Source: a candidate division CSSED10-310 bacterium (lineage in GTDB: Bacteria > CSSED10-310 > JAFGJC01). Taken from it: a DNA stretch of 64,000 bases. Positions 1 to 8,960 of this stretch are shown here, piece after piece (positions within the stretch are counted from its first letter, which is position 1; every line of letters starts with the position of its first letter). The DNA is taken from positions 124,001 to 188,000 of the forward strand of contig JAFGLW010000031.1 in the NCBI GenBank assembly GCA_016927905.1, in the 5' to 3' direction. The translations under genes were made by a program, and so were the position numbers. Below the pieces are notes generated by a model, which worked only from the letters and a program-made list of their open reading frames with translations, was not told where the DNA came from and made no database searches.

Positions 1-999
1 CTGCAGCTCCGTCATGCGGCCGTCATTTTCCCGCAGTTTCTCCTCGAGATTTTCGATCCTGTATTCGCTTTTTTCAACATCCCGACGGGCGGATGCCAGC
101 GATTCAGCGGCCGTGTCCACCCTGCTTTTTGCTTCCTGCACCGATGCATCCCGCAAGCCGATCCGGGCGGTGGAACGGGCGATCGCGCTGTTCAGGCGGT
201 CGATGCGGCTGTTCTCTTCGGCCAGCGCCTTTTTCAGGCGGGCAAACCGCGCGGTGGAAATCAATCCCTGAAGATCCTCCAGTTCGTTCTTCAGCCGGTG
301 ATACTGTTCCGCCCTGCGGGCCTGTCGGGCCAGGACGATCCGGCGGGATTTAACTTCGGCAATGACATCCCTGACCCGTTCCAGGTTCCGTTCGGTGGAT
401 GCCAGTTTCGACAGGGCTTCTTTTTTCCTCGATTTGTATTTCAGTATTCCGGCCGCCTGTTCGAGCAAACCGCGCCGCTCCTCGGGTCTGGCCATCAGCA
501 GCGCATCCACCCTGCCCTGTTCGATCAGGGAATATGCGCCTTTCCCGATTTTCATGTCCAAAAACAAGTCAACGATATCCTTCAGGCGGCACTGGCTTTT
601 ATTGATCAGGTATTCACTTTCCCCGCTCCGGTACAAACGCCGGGCGATTTCGATTTCATCGAATTGATATGGCAGCTCGACCCCGGCACACTGAATGGTC
701 AGACAGACTTCCGCCATTCCCAGTGGTTTGCGTTGCGCACTGCCGTTGAAAATCACATCGGACATGCTTTGGGCACGAAGCTGGGAAGGACCCTGTTCGC
801 CCATCACCCAGCGCAGGGCATCCAGAACATTCGATTTGCCGCATCCGTTCGGACCCACGATGGCACAAATGGGGTGCCCGAATTCGAATACCGTTCGATC
901 CGGGAATGATTTAAATCCATGAAGCACCAACCGCTGAAACTGGATGGCAGCTGGTTTGGATGGATTTTCCGGTTGCTGTGCAGCCGATTCCTCTAACAT
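1..999 (-). CDS. smc: Chromosome segregation ATPase SMC, N-terminal part (runs off the left edge)
   Basis: This is the first 333 residues of SMC, the condensin ATPase that compacts and segregates chromosomes. The Walker A motif GPNGCGKSN lies near residue 50, preceded by the typical LHGFKSFPD strand. The Q-loop region and the EQGRVDALL segment follow, and from about residue 170 the sequence becomes charged and heptad-like (first coiled-coil arm). I chose the ATG at 997-999; another ATG five bases upstream is in a different frame and stops after three codons. The hinge, second coil and Walker B/signature motifs lie outside the window. Family assignment is firm; completeness cannot be judged. 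Confidence 0.93.
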   Translation of the reverse strand, partial: MLEESAAQQPENPSKPAAIQFQRLVLHGFKSFPDRTVFEFGHPICAIVGPNGCGKSNVLDALRWVMGEQGPSQLRAQSMSDVIFNGSAQRKPLGMAEVCLTIQCAGVELPYQFDEIEIARRLYRSGESEYLINKSQCRLKDIVDLFLDMKIGKGAYSLIEQGRVDALLMARPEERRGLLEQAAGILKYKSRKKEALSKLASTERNLERVRDVIAEVKSRRIVLARQARRAEQYHRLKNELEDLQGLISTARFARLKKALAEENSRIDRLNSAIARSTARIGLRDASVQEAKSRVDTAAESLASARRDVEKSEYRIENLEEKLRENDGRMTELQ

Positions 1000-1051
1000 T
1001 TCATGACCCGGGACATACGCCCTCTTTTACGGATTCACCGTTCTGCCTGAC

Positions 1052-1080
1052 AGCATAGCAATATTGACACTCCTTGACAA
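1052..1080 (-). promoter_or_regulatory. Candidate sigma70-type promoter for smc
   Basis: Reading the minus strand, TTGTCA (1075-1080) is followed after 17 bases by TATGCT (1052-1057). This gives five of six and four of six consensus matches with ideal spacing, and places the start of transcription about 45 bases before the smc ATG. Seen by eye only. Confidence 0.45.
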
Positions 1081-1122
1081 CGAAATATGGGAATCAGTGG
1101 GGGATGGATGCCGGATTAACCA

Positions 1123-2787
1123 CTAAATGTTGGGTTTTCCGGGATTCAGGACTTTTTCCAGATATTGTCTTTCGGGAGATTGCAGATCGGGATTCAACCG
1201 GCTGAGTTTGCCAAGCAGGTTCCGGTGTACGACTTTGGCTTTCGAATGGCATTTCCGTGCAATATCCGGCTCCTGCATGACATGTGCCGCCGCCATGATG
1301 TCGAACAGATCCTCCAGTTTGAAGATCGAATCCGGCTCGGATGGCATCCGGCGCAGCAGGTTCAGACTCTCCATCAAAACCCACCCATCCTGGATTTTAC
1401 CGGATGCAAACAGATCCAGAGCCTGTTCCCGGGTGGCAATTTTAATCAAAGCATGATCCTGTATTTTCATATATTTGATCAATGCCTGTTCATGGTCCGC
1501 GAGTGCATCCTTCACCTTCCCGATCTTGCGATGGATCCGTCCCCGGATCAGGTAAAGATCCACCGGATCAATCTCCGACAGACGGGCGGCCTTGATGGCT
1601 TTGGCTATTTCCGATGCCGCGGCGGGCAGGTCCATTTGCCGGTAGTGGGCAATCGCCAGATTTTTATGAAACAATGTGATATCTTCGAACAATTCCATCC
1701 GGGTGAACAGGGCGATTGCCTGCCGCCAGTTTTTCTGGGCTTGCACCAGGTTGCCGGTCTCCGAATGAAACGTTCCGAGGTTGCCGTGAACCTGAGCCTC
1801 CAGATGAACGGCGCTTCGGGGCGGTAGAGACTCCAGTGATTTCTCTGCAAACGCAATAGCGCTGACGAGATCGCCCAGTTGATAGTGGAGACTTGCGAGA
1901 TTATTCAGGTCCCGGGCCATCGGCAGGGGATCCTGAAAACCGGTGGAAATTTCCAGCGCTTTCTCGAGATAAACCATACTCCCGTTCAGGTCGCCCCGGA
2001 CGAAATTAAGATTCCCCAGGTTCCGAAGCAGAATACATTCCTCCTCCGGCCAACCCTGTCCGGAAATGGTCTTGAGTGATTCCTGAAAGAGTGTTTCCGC
2101 CTGTTTTAGATCACCCCGGTAAAACTCCATCTCTCCCAGAAGCCGTTCCGCCCGGGATTTCTGCATCCAGTCGTCGATCGACCAGGCGATAGCAAACGCA
2201 TGACCGAGAGCGGATCCGGCCTTGTCGAACTGCCGTGTATAATTGAAGAGTATTCCCTGATTGAGAAATGCTTCGGCCTGGATTTTCAGCGCTGAAATGA
2301 AGTGTCGGGCGACATCGTCTTTGAAAATTTCCCTGAGCAGTCCTGCCTTTCGTTTTTCAAAATGCATCCATTCCAATCCGGAATCAAAAGATGGTTTCCC
2401 CTTCAGAAACCGGCCTGTTTCGGTCAGAAATGCCGTGACGATCCGGATTGCGGCCGAGTTCTTTCCCGGGGTATCCAGTGATGAATCCCGGTCTATCTCG
2501 TGCAGGGATCGCGTGACATCTGCAACGGTTTGAACGGGGATTCTGATATCCTGCAGATTCACCTGCCCGGCATTCAGCAGATTCTCGGGCGGCAGAGCGC
2601 CCTCCCGGGTGATCCGGCTCAATGTATCCGTAAGCTTGAGCAGCTGGATTTCCCTGCGGCAGTGTTTACACTTCTGAAGATGCAGCTGGATCCTGCGGGT
2701 ATCGCGGGAATTTAATCGTCCGGTGATGTAATCGATTCCCGACGAAAGAACCGTGGAACATTCCCGTTTTCGAGTTTTCGCCTTCAT
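1123..2787 (-). CDS. Soluble zinc-finger anti-sigma factor with TPR repeats
   Basis: 554-residue partner of the ECF sigma factor encoded just upstream; the two genes overlap by four bases (ATGA). The N-terminus carries the zinc anti-sigma pattern His36-x3-Cys40-x2-Cys43. From about residue 160 the protein is a long array of helical TPR-like repeats, with alternating small and aromatic residues, about ten repeats to residue 470. No membrane segment is visible, so unlike most zinc anti-sigma factors it probably senses a cytoplasmic protein or peptide through the TPR array. Anti-sigma function is inferred from the motif and gene pairing; the ligand is unknown. Confidence 0.75.
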   Translation of the reverse strand: MKAKTRKRECSTVLSSGIDYITGRLNSRDTRRIQLHLQKCKHCRREIQLLKLTDTLSRITREGALPPENLLNAGQVNLQDIRIPVQTVADVTRSLHEIDRDSSLDTPGKNSAAIRIVTAFLTETGRFLKGKPSFDSGLEWMHFEKRKAGLLREIFKDDVARHFISALKIQAEAFLNQGILFNYTRQFDKAGSALGHAFAIAWSIDDWMQKSRAERLLGEMEFYRGDLKQAETLFQESLKTISGQGWPEEECILLRNLGNLNFVRGDLNGSMVYLEKALEISTGFQDPLPMARDLNNLASLHYQLGDLVSAIAFAEKSLESLPPRSAVHLEAQVHGNLGTFHSETGNLVQAQKNWRQAIALFTRMELFEDITLFHKNLAIAHYRQMDLPAAASEIAKAIKAARLSEIDPVDLYLIRGRIHRKIGKVKDALADHEQALIKYMKIQDHALIKIATREQALDLFASGKIQDGWVLMESLNLLRRMPSEPDSIFKLEDLFDIMAAAHVMQEPDIARKCHSKAKVVHRNLLGKLSRLNPDLQSPERQYLEKVLNPGKPNI

Positions 2788-3386
2788 CTGGAGACCTCCA
2801 AAATGCCCTGAAGCATATCCCTGGCCCGTCGCAGACGGGATGTAATGGTATTCATGTTGGTATTGAGTTTTTTGGAAATTTCCTTCGAGGTGTAGCCTGC
2901 AAAATAGTAATATTCGATGACTTCACGGTAGATTTCGGGCAATTGCTGAACCGCCTCTCGCAAATCCTCGCGAACCAATGATTCGCGTTTCGAAGTCTGT
3001 CCCATTCTCAAGGTTGCCCGCACCACCGAATAGTCATCCACATCACGGGATTCGATCGATCTGTACCGGTCACGCCAGTACCGCTGGCACAGATGATCCA
3101 TTGTAATGAAGAGGTACCGCGGGAAAGCCCGGTCATCCTCGATATTATGGAAATTTTTAAACACTTCCTGCAGCCCTTTCTGGGTCAGGTCGGGTTGATC
3201 TTCGATGGAAATTCCGCGTTTTCTGCATACCATCAGAGGGATTTCCAGGGTCAGGTTCAGCAATTGATCGCACAGTTTTGAATTCCATTCCCCGGATTGA
3301 ATGTATCGGTATTTGATTTCACTGACGATCTGGGCAATCCTGTCATAATCCATGGTATCGAATATAACCCGGAAATCTCCTTTCAA
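2784..3386 (-). CDS. ECF-type RNA polymerase sigma factor
   Basis: About 200 residues with a sigma region 2 (DDRAFPRYLFITMDHLCQRY, near residues 83-102) and a region 4 helix-turn-helix (YTSKEISKKLNTNMNTITSR, near 169-188). The linker is short and no region 1.1 or 3 is present, as in ECF sigma factors. The longest open frame starts at a TTG (3384-3386). The ATG at 3351-3353 is an equally good start and would give 189 residues; neither has a clear ribosome binding site. The next gene is its putative anti-sigma factor, so the pair probably responds to an intracellular signal and directs a small regulon. Confidence 0.85.
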   Translation of the reverse strand: MKGDFRVIFDTMDYDRIAQIVSEIKYRYIQSGEWNSKLCDQLLNLTLEIPLMVCRKRGISIEDQPDLTQKGLQEVFKNFHNIEDDRAFPRYLFITMDHLCQRYWRDRYRSIESRDVDDYSVVRATLRMGQTSKRESLVREDLREAVQQLPEIYREVIEYYYFAGYTSKEISKKLNTNMNTITSRLRRARDMLQGILEVSR

Positions 3387-3500
3387 TCCAGGAATGAGGT
3401 TTCCCGGTATGCAAATCGTTCAGTTGCAAAAAAAACATCCCGGGGATACCTGATTTGCTGAAAACGCGGACCGAACCATGCATCATCCGGCATGCAGGTC

Positions 3501-3530
3501 TTGACAACTTTGTCCGGAAACCTTTATTTT
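3501..3530 (+). promoter_or_regulatory. Candidate sigma70-type promoter for the YbgF-like/LysM operon
   Basis: A perfect TTGACA (3501-3506) is followed after 18 bases by TATTTT (3525-3530, four of six matches), about 30 bases before the ATG at 3562. It lies in the spacer divergent from the sigma factor gene. Confidence 0.55.
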
Positions 3531-3561
3531 TACGGTATTGGCCTAAGAGGGAACCGGATTG

Positions 3562-4260
3562 ATGAATCTTTCGATTTCCAGCAGGTTTGTTTTGTGTCTG
3601 ACCATGGGTTGTGTGTTTTCCGGATGTGTTTCGACGGCGCTTGTCGATCAGATGGTTTCGGATGTTAACCGTTTGAAATCGGATGTTGCAGCGCTGGAAA
3701 AGCAGGTTGCGGACCAGGCCGGCGATATCGAAATGCTGAAAAACGCTTTTCCGGAAATCCCGGAAACACCCGTAGCTGTTGCTGCGGAACCCGCTCCGGG
3801 CGGGGATCAACCGTCACCGGAGGCGGGGAGAACGTCACCGGAAATCCGGAACGCGGAAATGTTTTATTCAAATGGACAGAACCTGTATCAGGCGGGCAGT
3901 TTCCGGGAAGCCTCGGTTGCTTTTGAACAGGCAGCTGCATTGGCTCGATCCGCCGAGATGCAGAGCCAGGGTTATTACTGGCTGGGTGAATGTTATTATG
4001 CCCAGGATTCATTTCAACGGGCGCTTGAATTTTTCGAACGAGTTGTAACCGATTTCCCGGATCAACTCAAGGCTCAGGATGCTCTTCTGAAAATTGGGTT
4101 TACATATTATGCATTGAAGGAATATAATGAAGCCGTGCAGGTATTGGAGGATTTCTTAAATAGATATCCACATCATCGGGCTGTGGCCATGGCTCAAGCC
4201 AAACTGAACGAGGCAAAAATGTGTTTGACAGAGCAGCCGGGTCAACCCCATTTGCGTTAA
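3562..4260 (+). CDS. YbgF/CpoB-like TPR lipoprotein
   Basis: 232-residue outer-membrane or periplasmic protein. A signal peptide ends in a lipobox (FSG-Cys22). It is followed by a short coiled coil (about residues 30-60), a Pro/Ala/Glu-rich linker and four TPR-like repeats (about 95-225), the last matching the typical YbgF end with repeated FPDQ and YPHH segments. In Enterobacteria CpoB coordinates septal peptidoglycan synthesis with Tol-Pal; no tol or pal gene is in this window. The ATG at 3562 is preferred over the TTG at 3559 because AGAGGG lies at good spacing. Co-transcribed with the LysM gene 12 bases downstream. Confidence 0.8.
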   Translation: MNLSISSRFVLCLTMGCVFSGCVSTALVDQMVSDVNRLKSDVAALEKQVADQAGDIEMLKNAFPEIPETPVAVAAEPAPGGDQPSPEAGRTSPEIRNAEMFYSNGQNLYQAGSFREASVAFEQAAALARSAEMQSQGYYWLGECYYAQDSFQRALEFFERVVTDFPDQLKAQDALLKIGFTYYALKEYNEAVQVLEDFLNRYPHHRAVAMAQAKLNEAKMCLTEQPGQPHLR

Positions 4261-4272
4261 GGAGAGCCGATT

Positions 4273-5427
4273 ATGAGAATCTACAAGATGGCGAACGCGA
4301 TAATCATTCTCGGACTGGTAACATTGCTCGCAGTGTCAACAATCGGGTTTGCGCAGGAAAAAACCTGGACTTACGGCGGCATTGAATACCGGTTGCCGAA
4401 ACCTTTGGAGGAGATACAGATTCCTGCCGAGCTTCCGGAATATCATGTGGTCGTGCCGGGCGATTGTTTATGGTTTATTGCCAGACATTATCTCAACGAT
4501 CCCTTTTTGTGGCCTTTGATCTGGGAAGAAAACCTTGATACCATCGAAAATCCGCATCTTATTTTTCCAGATCAGCATGTGAAGCTGCCGGGAGGCATTG
4601 TCGTTGCCACCGGTCAGGAACCCGGTGCCGAGGGACAGGAAGGCATGGCGGGAGAAGAAGATGAGGAAGGGGGAGAATACGTCGCGGATACGGGATTTGA
4701 AGGGATGGAGATCAAACCGCCCGAACCGTTCCCCGTGACGTCCCGGACCGCCATCATCTCCTCCGGCTACATCGCCACCGACAAGATCAAAGCTCCGAAG
4801 ATTATCGGAGCGAACACGGAATCCTACGACCTGTCGACAAACGACATTGTCTATATCGACACCGGCTCACCCGAGGGAATGGAACCAGACACCGACATGT
4901 TCGTCGTCCGGAAACTTCACAAAGTGCACCATCCGGTTTCGGGCAAATACCTGGGGTGGATGGTTCACGTAATGGCTGAAATCAAAACATTGTGTGTCAA
5001 TGAAGATATGACATCCGCCGTGATCGGTGAAACGTTCCATCCGGTTGTGATCGGAGATCTTGTTATTCCCAAGGCGGATATCCCCATCCCGGTCACCCTC
5101 GGATCACCTCCCACTGATCCCTGCAATCCGTCCACCCGGCAGCTGCCGGGAACGATTGTGGATGCCTACCACGGCGGACCCATGTTCTCCGATGCGGTCA
5201 TTATCGCCCGCGGTGACATCGCATACGTCGACCTGGGAACAGAGGACGGTGTGGCTCCGGGAGATTACTTCACGATATTCAAGCGTAATTTCGGCGATCA
5301 GGGTCTCCCCAGATACGTGTCCGGTGAAGCCATGGTGGTGAAAGTCGCGGAAACGACGTCAACCGTGGTGATCACCCAGAGTCAAACGGCGATATTCATC
5401 GGCGATCAGATCGAGTTGAAACAATAA
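4273..5427 (+). CDS. Secreted LysM-domain protein
   Basis: 384 residues with an N-terminal signal peptide (cleavage after about residue 28, IGFA-QE). One LysM domain (about residues 57-105) begins YHVVVPGDCLWFIAR and ends HLIFPDQHVKLP, so it should bind peptidoglycan. An acidic Gly/Glu-rich linker follows (about 115-140), and then a large C-terminal region I cannot assign with two similar beta-rich halves. Strong ribosome site AAGGAGAG before the ATG. Placed after the YbgF-like gene, it is probably an envelope structural or maintenance protein. This LysM-plus-long-tail layout is common in uncultured anaerobes but its function is not known. Confidence 0.75.
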   Translation: MRIYKMANAIIILGLVTLLAVSTIGFAQEKTWTYGGIEYRLPKPLEEIQIPAELPEYHVVVPGDCLWFIARHYLNDPFLWPLIWEENLDTIENPHLIFPDQHVKLPGGIVVATGQEPGAEGQEGMAGEEDEEGGEYVADTGFEGMEIKPPEPFPVTSRTAIISSGYIATDKIKAPKIIGANTESYDLSTNDIVYIDTGSPEGMEPDTDMFVVRKLHKVHHPVSGKYLGWMVHVMAEIKTLCVNEDMTSAVIGETFHPVVIGDLVIPKADIPIPVTLGSPPTDPCNPSTRQLPGTIVDAYHGGPMFSDAVIIARGDIAYVDLGTEDGVAPGDYFTIFKRNFGDQGLPRYVSGEAMVVKVAETTSTVVITQSQTAIFIGDQIELKQ

Positions 5428-5442
5428 TACGGAAGGTTTTTG

Positions 5443-5479
5443 AACGGGGGGAGAAGCCGGTCGGTTTCTCCCCCGTTTT
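5443..5479 (+). terminator. Rho-independent terminator after the LysM gene
   Basis: An imperfect inverted repeat pairs 5443-5455 (AACGGGGGGAGAA) with 5465-5477 (TTTCTCCCCCGTT), ending in TTTT. It separates the envelope pair from dprA, which starts only about 20 bases later. Confidence 0.65.
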
Positions 5480-5500
5480 GTATCAATCGCACCAGCTTTT

Positions 5501-6628
5501 ATGACGGACAGGCCTTCGATGGAACAATCCGACAGAAGAAAATGGCTGGCGTTGAGTTTGTGGCCGGGCTTCGGTGTGAAGTCATGGCTGAAACTGAACC
5601 GTATGACAGACAATCCGGTGGCGATTTTCGATGACCGGACGCTGCAGGCCCGGTTTACGGATGGCCGGAGATCGACTGAGGATTTCGGCAAGCTGCTGGA
5701 TATGGCGGATGCTGAGCTGGCGCGCGCCCAAACCGAATCGTTCGGGATTATAACGGTTCAGGATCCCCAGTTCTCCCATCTTCTCCGCTCAATCCCCGAC
5801 CCGCCACCGGTTCTATTTTACCGGGGCGATATCAGTTTTCTGGATACACTCTCAATGGGAATCGTCGGAACACGTCATCCGACAGCATATGGCATCGAAA
5901 TGACCCGCAAATTCGCCACCGGTCTGTCAAAGCGGAACATCACGATCGTCAGCGGTCTGGCCATCGGGATCGACGCGCACGCCCATGACGCCGCATTGCG
6001 TCAATCCGGCAAGACCGTTGCGGTTCTCGGCTGCGGCCTGGATCAGGATTATCCCAGGAGCAACCGGGAATTGCGCTGCCGCATCGAACACGAAGGGCTG
6101 GTGGTGTCGGAATATCCCTGGGGCACCGCACCCAATCCGGGGCAGTTCCCCCGGCGCAACCGGATAATCAGCGGGCTGTCGTGGGGAACGTTGATCGTTG
6201 AAGCCCGGGAAAGCAGCGGTGCGCTGATCACCGCAAACCTTGCCCTGGAGCAAAACCGCGAAGTTTTCGCTCTGCCCGGAAACATCACCTCTGCCGCCAG
6301 CAGGGGACCGCTGAGCTTGATCCGGCAGGGTGCCGTACCCGTGACCGAGATCGATGATATCCTGGAGCATCTGCCCGGTCGACCCGGGAGAGACACTTCC
6401 AATACAAATCACCTGCCGGATCTGCAACCACCGGAAAACCTGACGGATTCCGAGAAAATTCTCTGGAGCTGCCTGAGTTGCGATGCCGAGTCCGTCGATG
6501 ACCTGATCGTCAAATCAGGGTTGCCGGCTTCGCAAGTCCATTCTATCCTGTTGAAGTTCGAACTGTCGGGCCGGGTGCAGCAGCTGCCTGGAAAGCAGTA
6601 TAAATTCAACTCCAAATCAAGCAATTAA
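5501..6628 (+). CDS. dprA: DNA-processing protein DprA
   Basis: 375-residue protein that loads RecA on incoming single-stranded DNA during transformation. Visible parts are a short N-terminal helical domain and the Rossmann-like DprA core with VGTRHPTAYG, SGLAIGIDAHAHDAAL and LGCGLDQDYP. The FPRRNRIISGLS segment then follows, with a C-terminal winged helix (about residues 310-370, ending SGRVQQLPGKQYKF). Length is normal. The start is uncertain: the ATG at 5501 and the one at 5519 both lack a clear Shine-Dalgarno sequence. Four bases separate it from topA, as in many genomes where dprA and topA are neighbours. Confidence 0.93.
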   Translation: MTDRPSMEQSDRRKWLALSLWPGFGVKSWLKLNRMTDNPVAIFDDRTLQARFTDGRRSTEDFGKLLDMADAELARAQTESFGIITVQDPQFSHLLRSIPDPPPVLFYRGDISFLDTLSMGIVGTRHPTAYGIEMTRKFATGLSKRNITIVSGLAIGIDAHAHDAALRQSGKTVAVLGCGLDQDYPRSNRELRCRIEHEGLVVSEYPWGTAPNPGQFPRRNRIISGLSWGTLIVEARESSGALITANLALEQNREVFALPGNITSAASRGPLSLIRQGAVPVTEIDDILEHLPGRPGRDTSNTNHLPDLQPPENLTDSEKILWSCLSCDAESVDDLIVKSGLPASQVHSILLKFELSGRVQQLPGKQYKFNSKSSN

Positions 6629-6632
6629 AGAA

Positions 6633-8960
6633 ATGAAATCAGAAAAAAACAAGAAAAAACTGGTCATCGTCGAATCGCCCGCCAAGGCGCGCACTGTCAC
6701 CAAGATTCTCGGAGGCGAGTACCGTGTTCTGTCCTCCGTCGGCCATGTCCGGGATCTTCCCAAAACCCGGTTTGGAATCGATGTCGAAAGTGATTTTTCG
6801 CCCGAATATGTCACCATTTCCGGCAAACAGAATGTGATCGAAGCCATCCGAACCGCTGCCCGGGATGCCGGGGAGATATACCTGGCAGCCGATCCTGACC
6901 GGGAAGGGGAGGCCATCTGCTGGCATCTCGTCCATTATCTGAAGGGATCGAACGCCGCGATATACCGCATCCTCTATCATGAAATCACCCCGGCGGCGAT
7001 TCGTTCCAGCCTGGAGAAGCGCGGTGATTTGAATATGAACAAGGTGAACGCGCAGCAGGCCCGTCGCGTACTTGACCGGATTGTCGGATACCGCTGGAGC
7101 CCGCTTTTATGGAAGAAAATCAAAGGCGGGCTTTCCGCAGGCAGGGTTCAGTCGGTGGCGCTGAAGATCATCTGTGACCGGGAACGGGAGATTCAGGCGT
7201 TTGTCCCTAAAGAATACTGGATCATTGCCGCGAGGCTCAAGGCGGATGCACCTCCTGAGTTTGAGGCTGTTTATCATGGTTCGGACGGAAAACGGATCAG
7301 ATTGAGTGATCAAAAGACCGCTGACGCTGTATTTGCCGATATCCGGGATACCCGGTTCGAAGTTTCCAAAATAACCCAGCGCAGGGTCAATCGCAGACCC
7401 CCGCCGCCGTTTATCACCAGTACGCTGCAGCAGGAAGCGGCCCGGCGGCACCGATTCCCCGCACAAAAAACAATGCGCCTGGCTCAGCAGCTTTACGAAG
7501 GGAAAACCCGTATTGCCGGGGATGTACATGGGTTGATCACTTACATGCGAACCGATTCGCCCCGGATCGGCAGGGATGCTCAGGAAGCCGCACGAGTATA
7601 TATCGAACGGCGGTTCGGTGCTGATTTTAATCCTTCCAAACCGCCGTTTTACAAGGCCCGAAAGGGTGCCCAGGAGGCTCATGAGGCCATCCGGCCCACA
7701 GACGTGGAATTGACGCCGGAGAAAGCGGCCGGTTTTCTGCAGCCCGATGAGCTGAAACTATACAGACTGATCTGGGAGCGGTTCATCGCCAGCCAGATGA
7801 AAGATGCCGTTCTCAATGTCACAACCGTTGTCATCAATGCAGGCAGCAGGGGAAACCACCAGTTTCGTGCGACCGGAACGGAAATCATGTTCGAGGGATA
7901 CTATCGCCTGACCGGGATGCAGATGCCTTCGAAACCGGAAACCGGATCCGCCGATCAATCCGGTCAGATTCTGCCGTCCCTCTCCCAGAATCAACTCCTG
8001 GAATGCCTGAAATTGACCTGCGATCAGAAGTTCACCAAACCACCATCCCGGTTTTCCGAAGCCACCCTGGTCAAAGAGCTGGAAACGCTGGGTATCGGCA
8101 GGCCGAGCACCTATGCGTCCATCATGAGCACCATCCGGGGGCATGACTATGTCGAGATAATCGACCGGAAGTTCAAACCGACTGAGTTGGGTTTCATGGT
8201 CGCCGACATGTTGACCCGGCATTTCCCAGATATCATGTCGGTTCAGTTCACCGCCCGGATGGAAACCCGCCTGGACGACGTGGAAAAGGGCAGTGAGACC
8301 TGGGTTGAAACGGTTCGCAGTTTCTATTCCGTTTTTGCCGAAAAACTCGCGGCAGCGGAAACCGGTATCGACCGGGTGAAACCGGTTCTCCAGGTGGTCG
8401 AAGGTGTTGAATGCCCGCTCTGCAAGGGTCCGATGGTCATCCGGAAAAGTAAAAAAGGGCCGTTTCTATCCTGCCAGGCCTTTCCCGGTTGCAAGGGTGC
8501 CCTGCCCATCCGAAAATCAACTCAAGGGGATCAAAAACAGTCTTTCAAATCAGTATTGACCGGTGCAACCTGCCAAAAATGCGGTGCTCGTATGGCACTT
8601 CGAACCGGCCGTTACGGGTTGTTCCTAACCTGCTCGCGGTTTCCCGCCTGCCGCGAAAAAGCCCCTTCACCCGCCGGGCTGCCCTGCCCGTCCGAATCCT
8701 GCGACGGGCGGCTGACCCAGCGGAGAGGGAAACGTAAACGGACATTCTGGGGCTGTACGAACTACCCGAAATGCACGGTTGTATTCACCGGTGTCCCGGT
8801 TCTGGATCCGTGCCCCGGATGCGGATTCCCGTACCGGAGTGCATCATTGCGGAAGACAGGTATTTTCTTGACATGTCCCCGCTGTCATCACACAGTTGAG
8901 CTTCAAGAGGAGCGGAAAGATAATGGAGACGGCGATACAGAGGTTTATGACGTATCTTGA
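6633..8960 (+). CDS. topA: DNA topoisomerase I (type IA)
   Basis: 775 residues; relaxes negative supercoils. The Toprim domain has VESPAK near residue 14 and DPDREGEA near residue 88. The catalytic tyrosine is about residue 304 in ITYMRTDSPRI. Four C-terminal zinc ribbons (about residues 590-765) each have paired Cys motifs such as CPLCKGPM, CQKCGARM and CPGCGFPY. Transcribed with dprA; its 3' end overlaps xerC by 38 bases. Many genomes have trmFO next to topA; it is absent here. Confidence 0.96.
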   Translation: MKSEKNKKKLVIVESPAKARTVTKILGGEYRVLSSVGHVRDLPKTRFGIDVESDFSPEYVTISGKQNVIEAIRTAARDAGEIYLAADPDREGEAICWHLVHYLKGSNAAIYRILYHEITPAAIRSSLEKRGDLNMNKVNAQQARRVLDRIVGYRWSPLLWKKIKGGLSAGRVQSVALKIICDREREIQAFVPKEYWIIAARLKADAPPEFEAVYHGSDGKRIRLSDQKTADAVFADIRDTRFEVSKITQRRVNRRPPPPFITSTLQQEAARRHRFPAQKTMRLAQQLYEGKTRIAGDVHGLITYMRTDSPRIGRDAQEAARVYIERRFGADFNPSKPPFYKARKGAQEAHEAIRPTDVELTPEKAAGFLQPDELKLYRLIWERFIASQMKDAVLNVTTVVINAGSRGNHQFRATGTEIMFEGYYRLTGMQMPSKPETGSADQSGQILPSLSQNQLLECLKLTCDQKFTKPPSRFSEATLVKELETLGIGRPSTYASIMSTIRGHDYVEIIDRKFKPTELGFMVADMLTRHFPDIMSVQFTARMETRLDDVEKGSETWVETVRSFYSVFAEKLAAAETGIDRVKPVLQVVEGVECPLCKGPMVIRKSKKGPFLSCQAFPGCKGALPIRKSTQGDQKQSFKSVLTGATCQKCGARMALRTGRYGLFLTCSRFPACREKAPSPAGLPCPSESCDGRLTQRRGKRKRTFWGCTNYPKCTVVFTGVPVLDPCPGCGFPYRSASLRKTGIFLTCPRCHHTVELQEERKDNGDGDTEVYDVS

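Noticed and set aside
3410-3430. Two TGCAAA direct repeats upstream of the sigma factor gene as an operator
   Set aside because: Short and AT-rich; could be chance, and no second occurrence at another promoter was seen.
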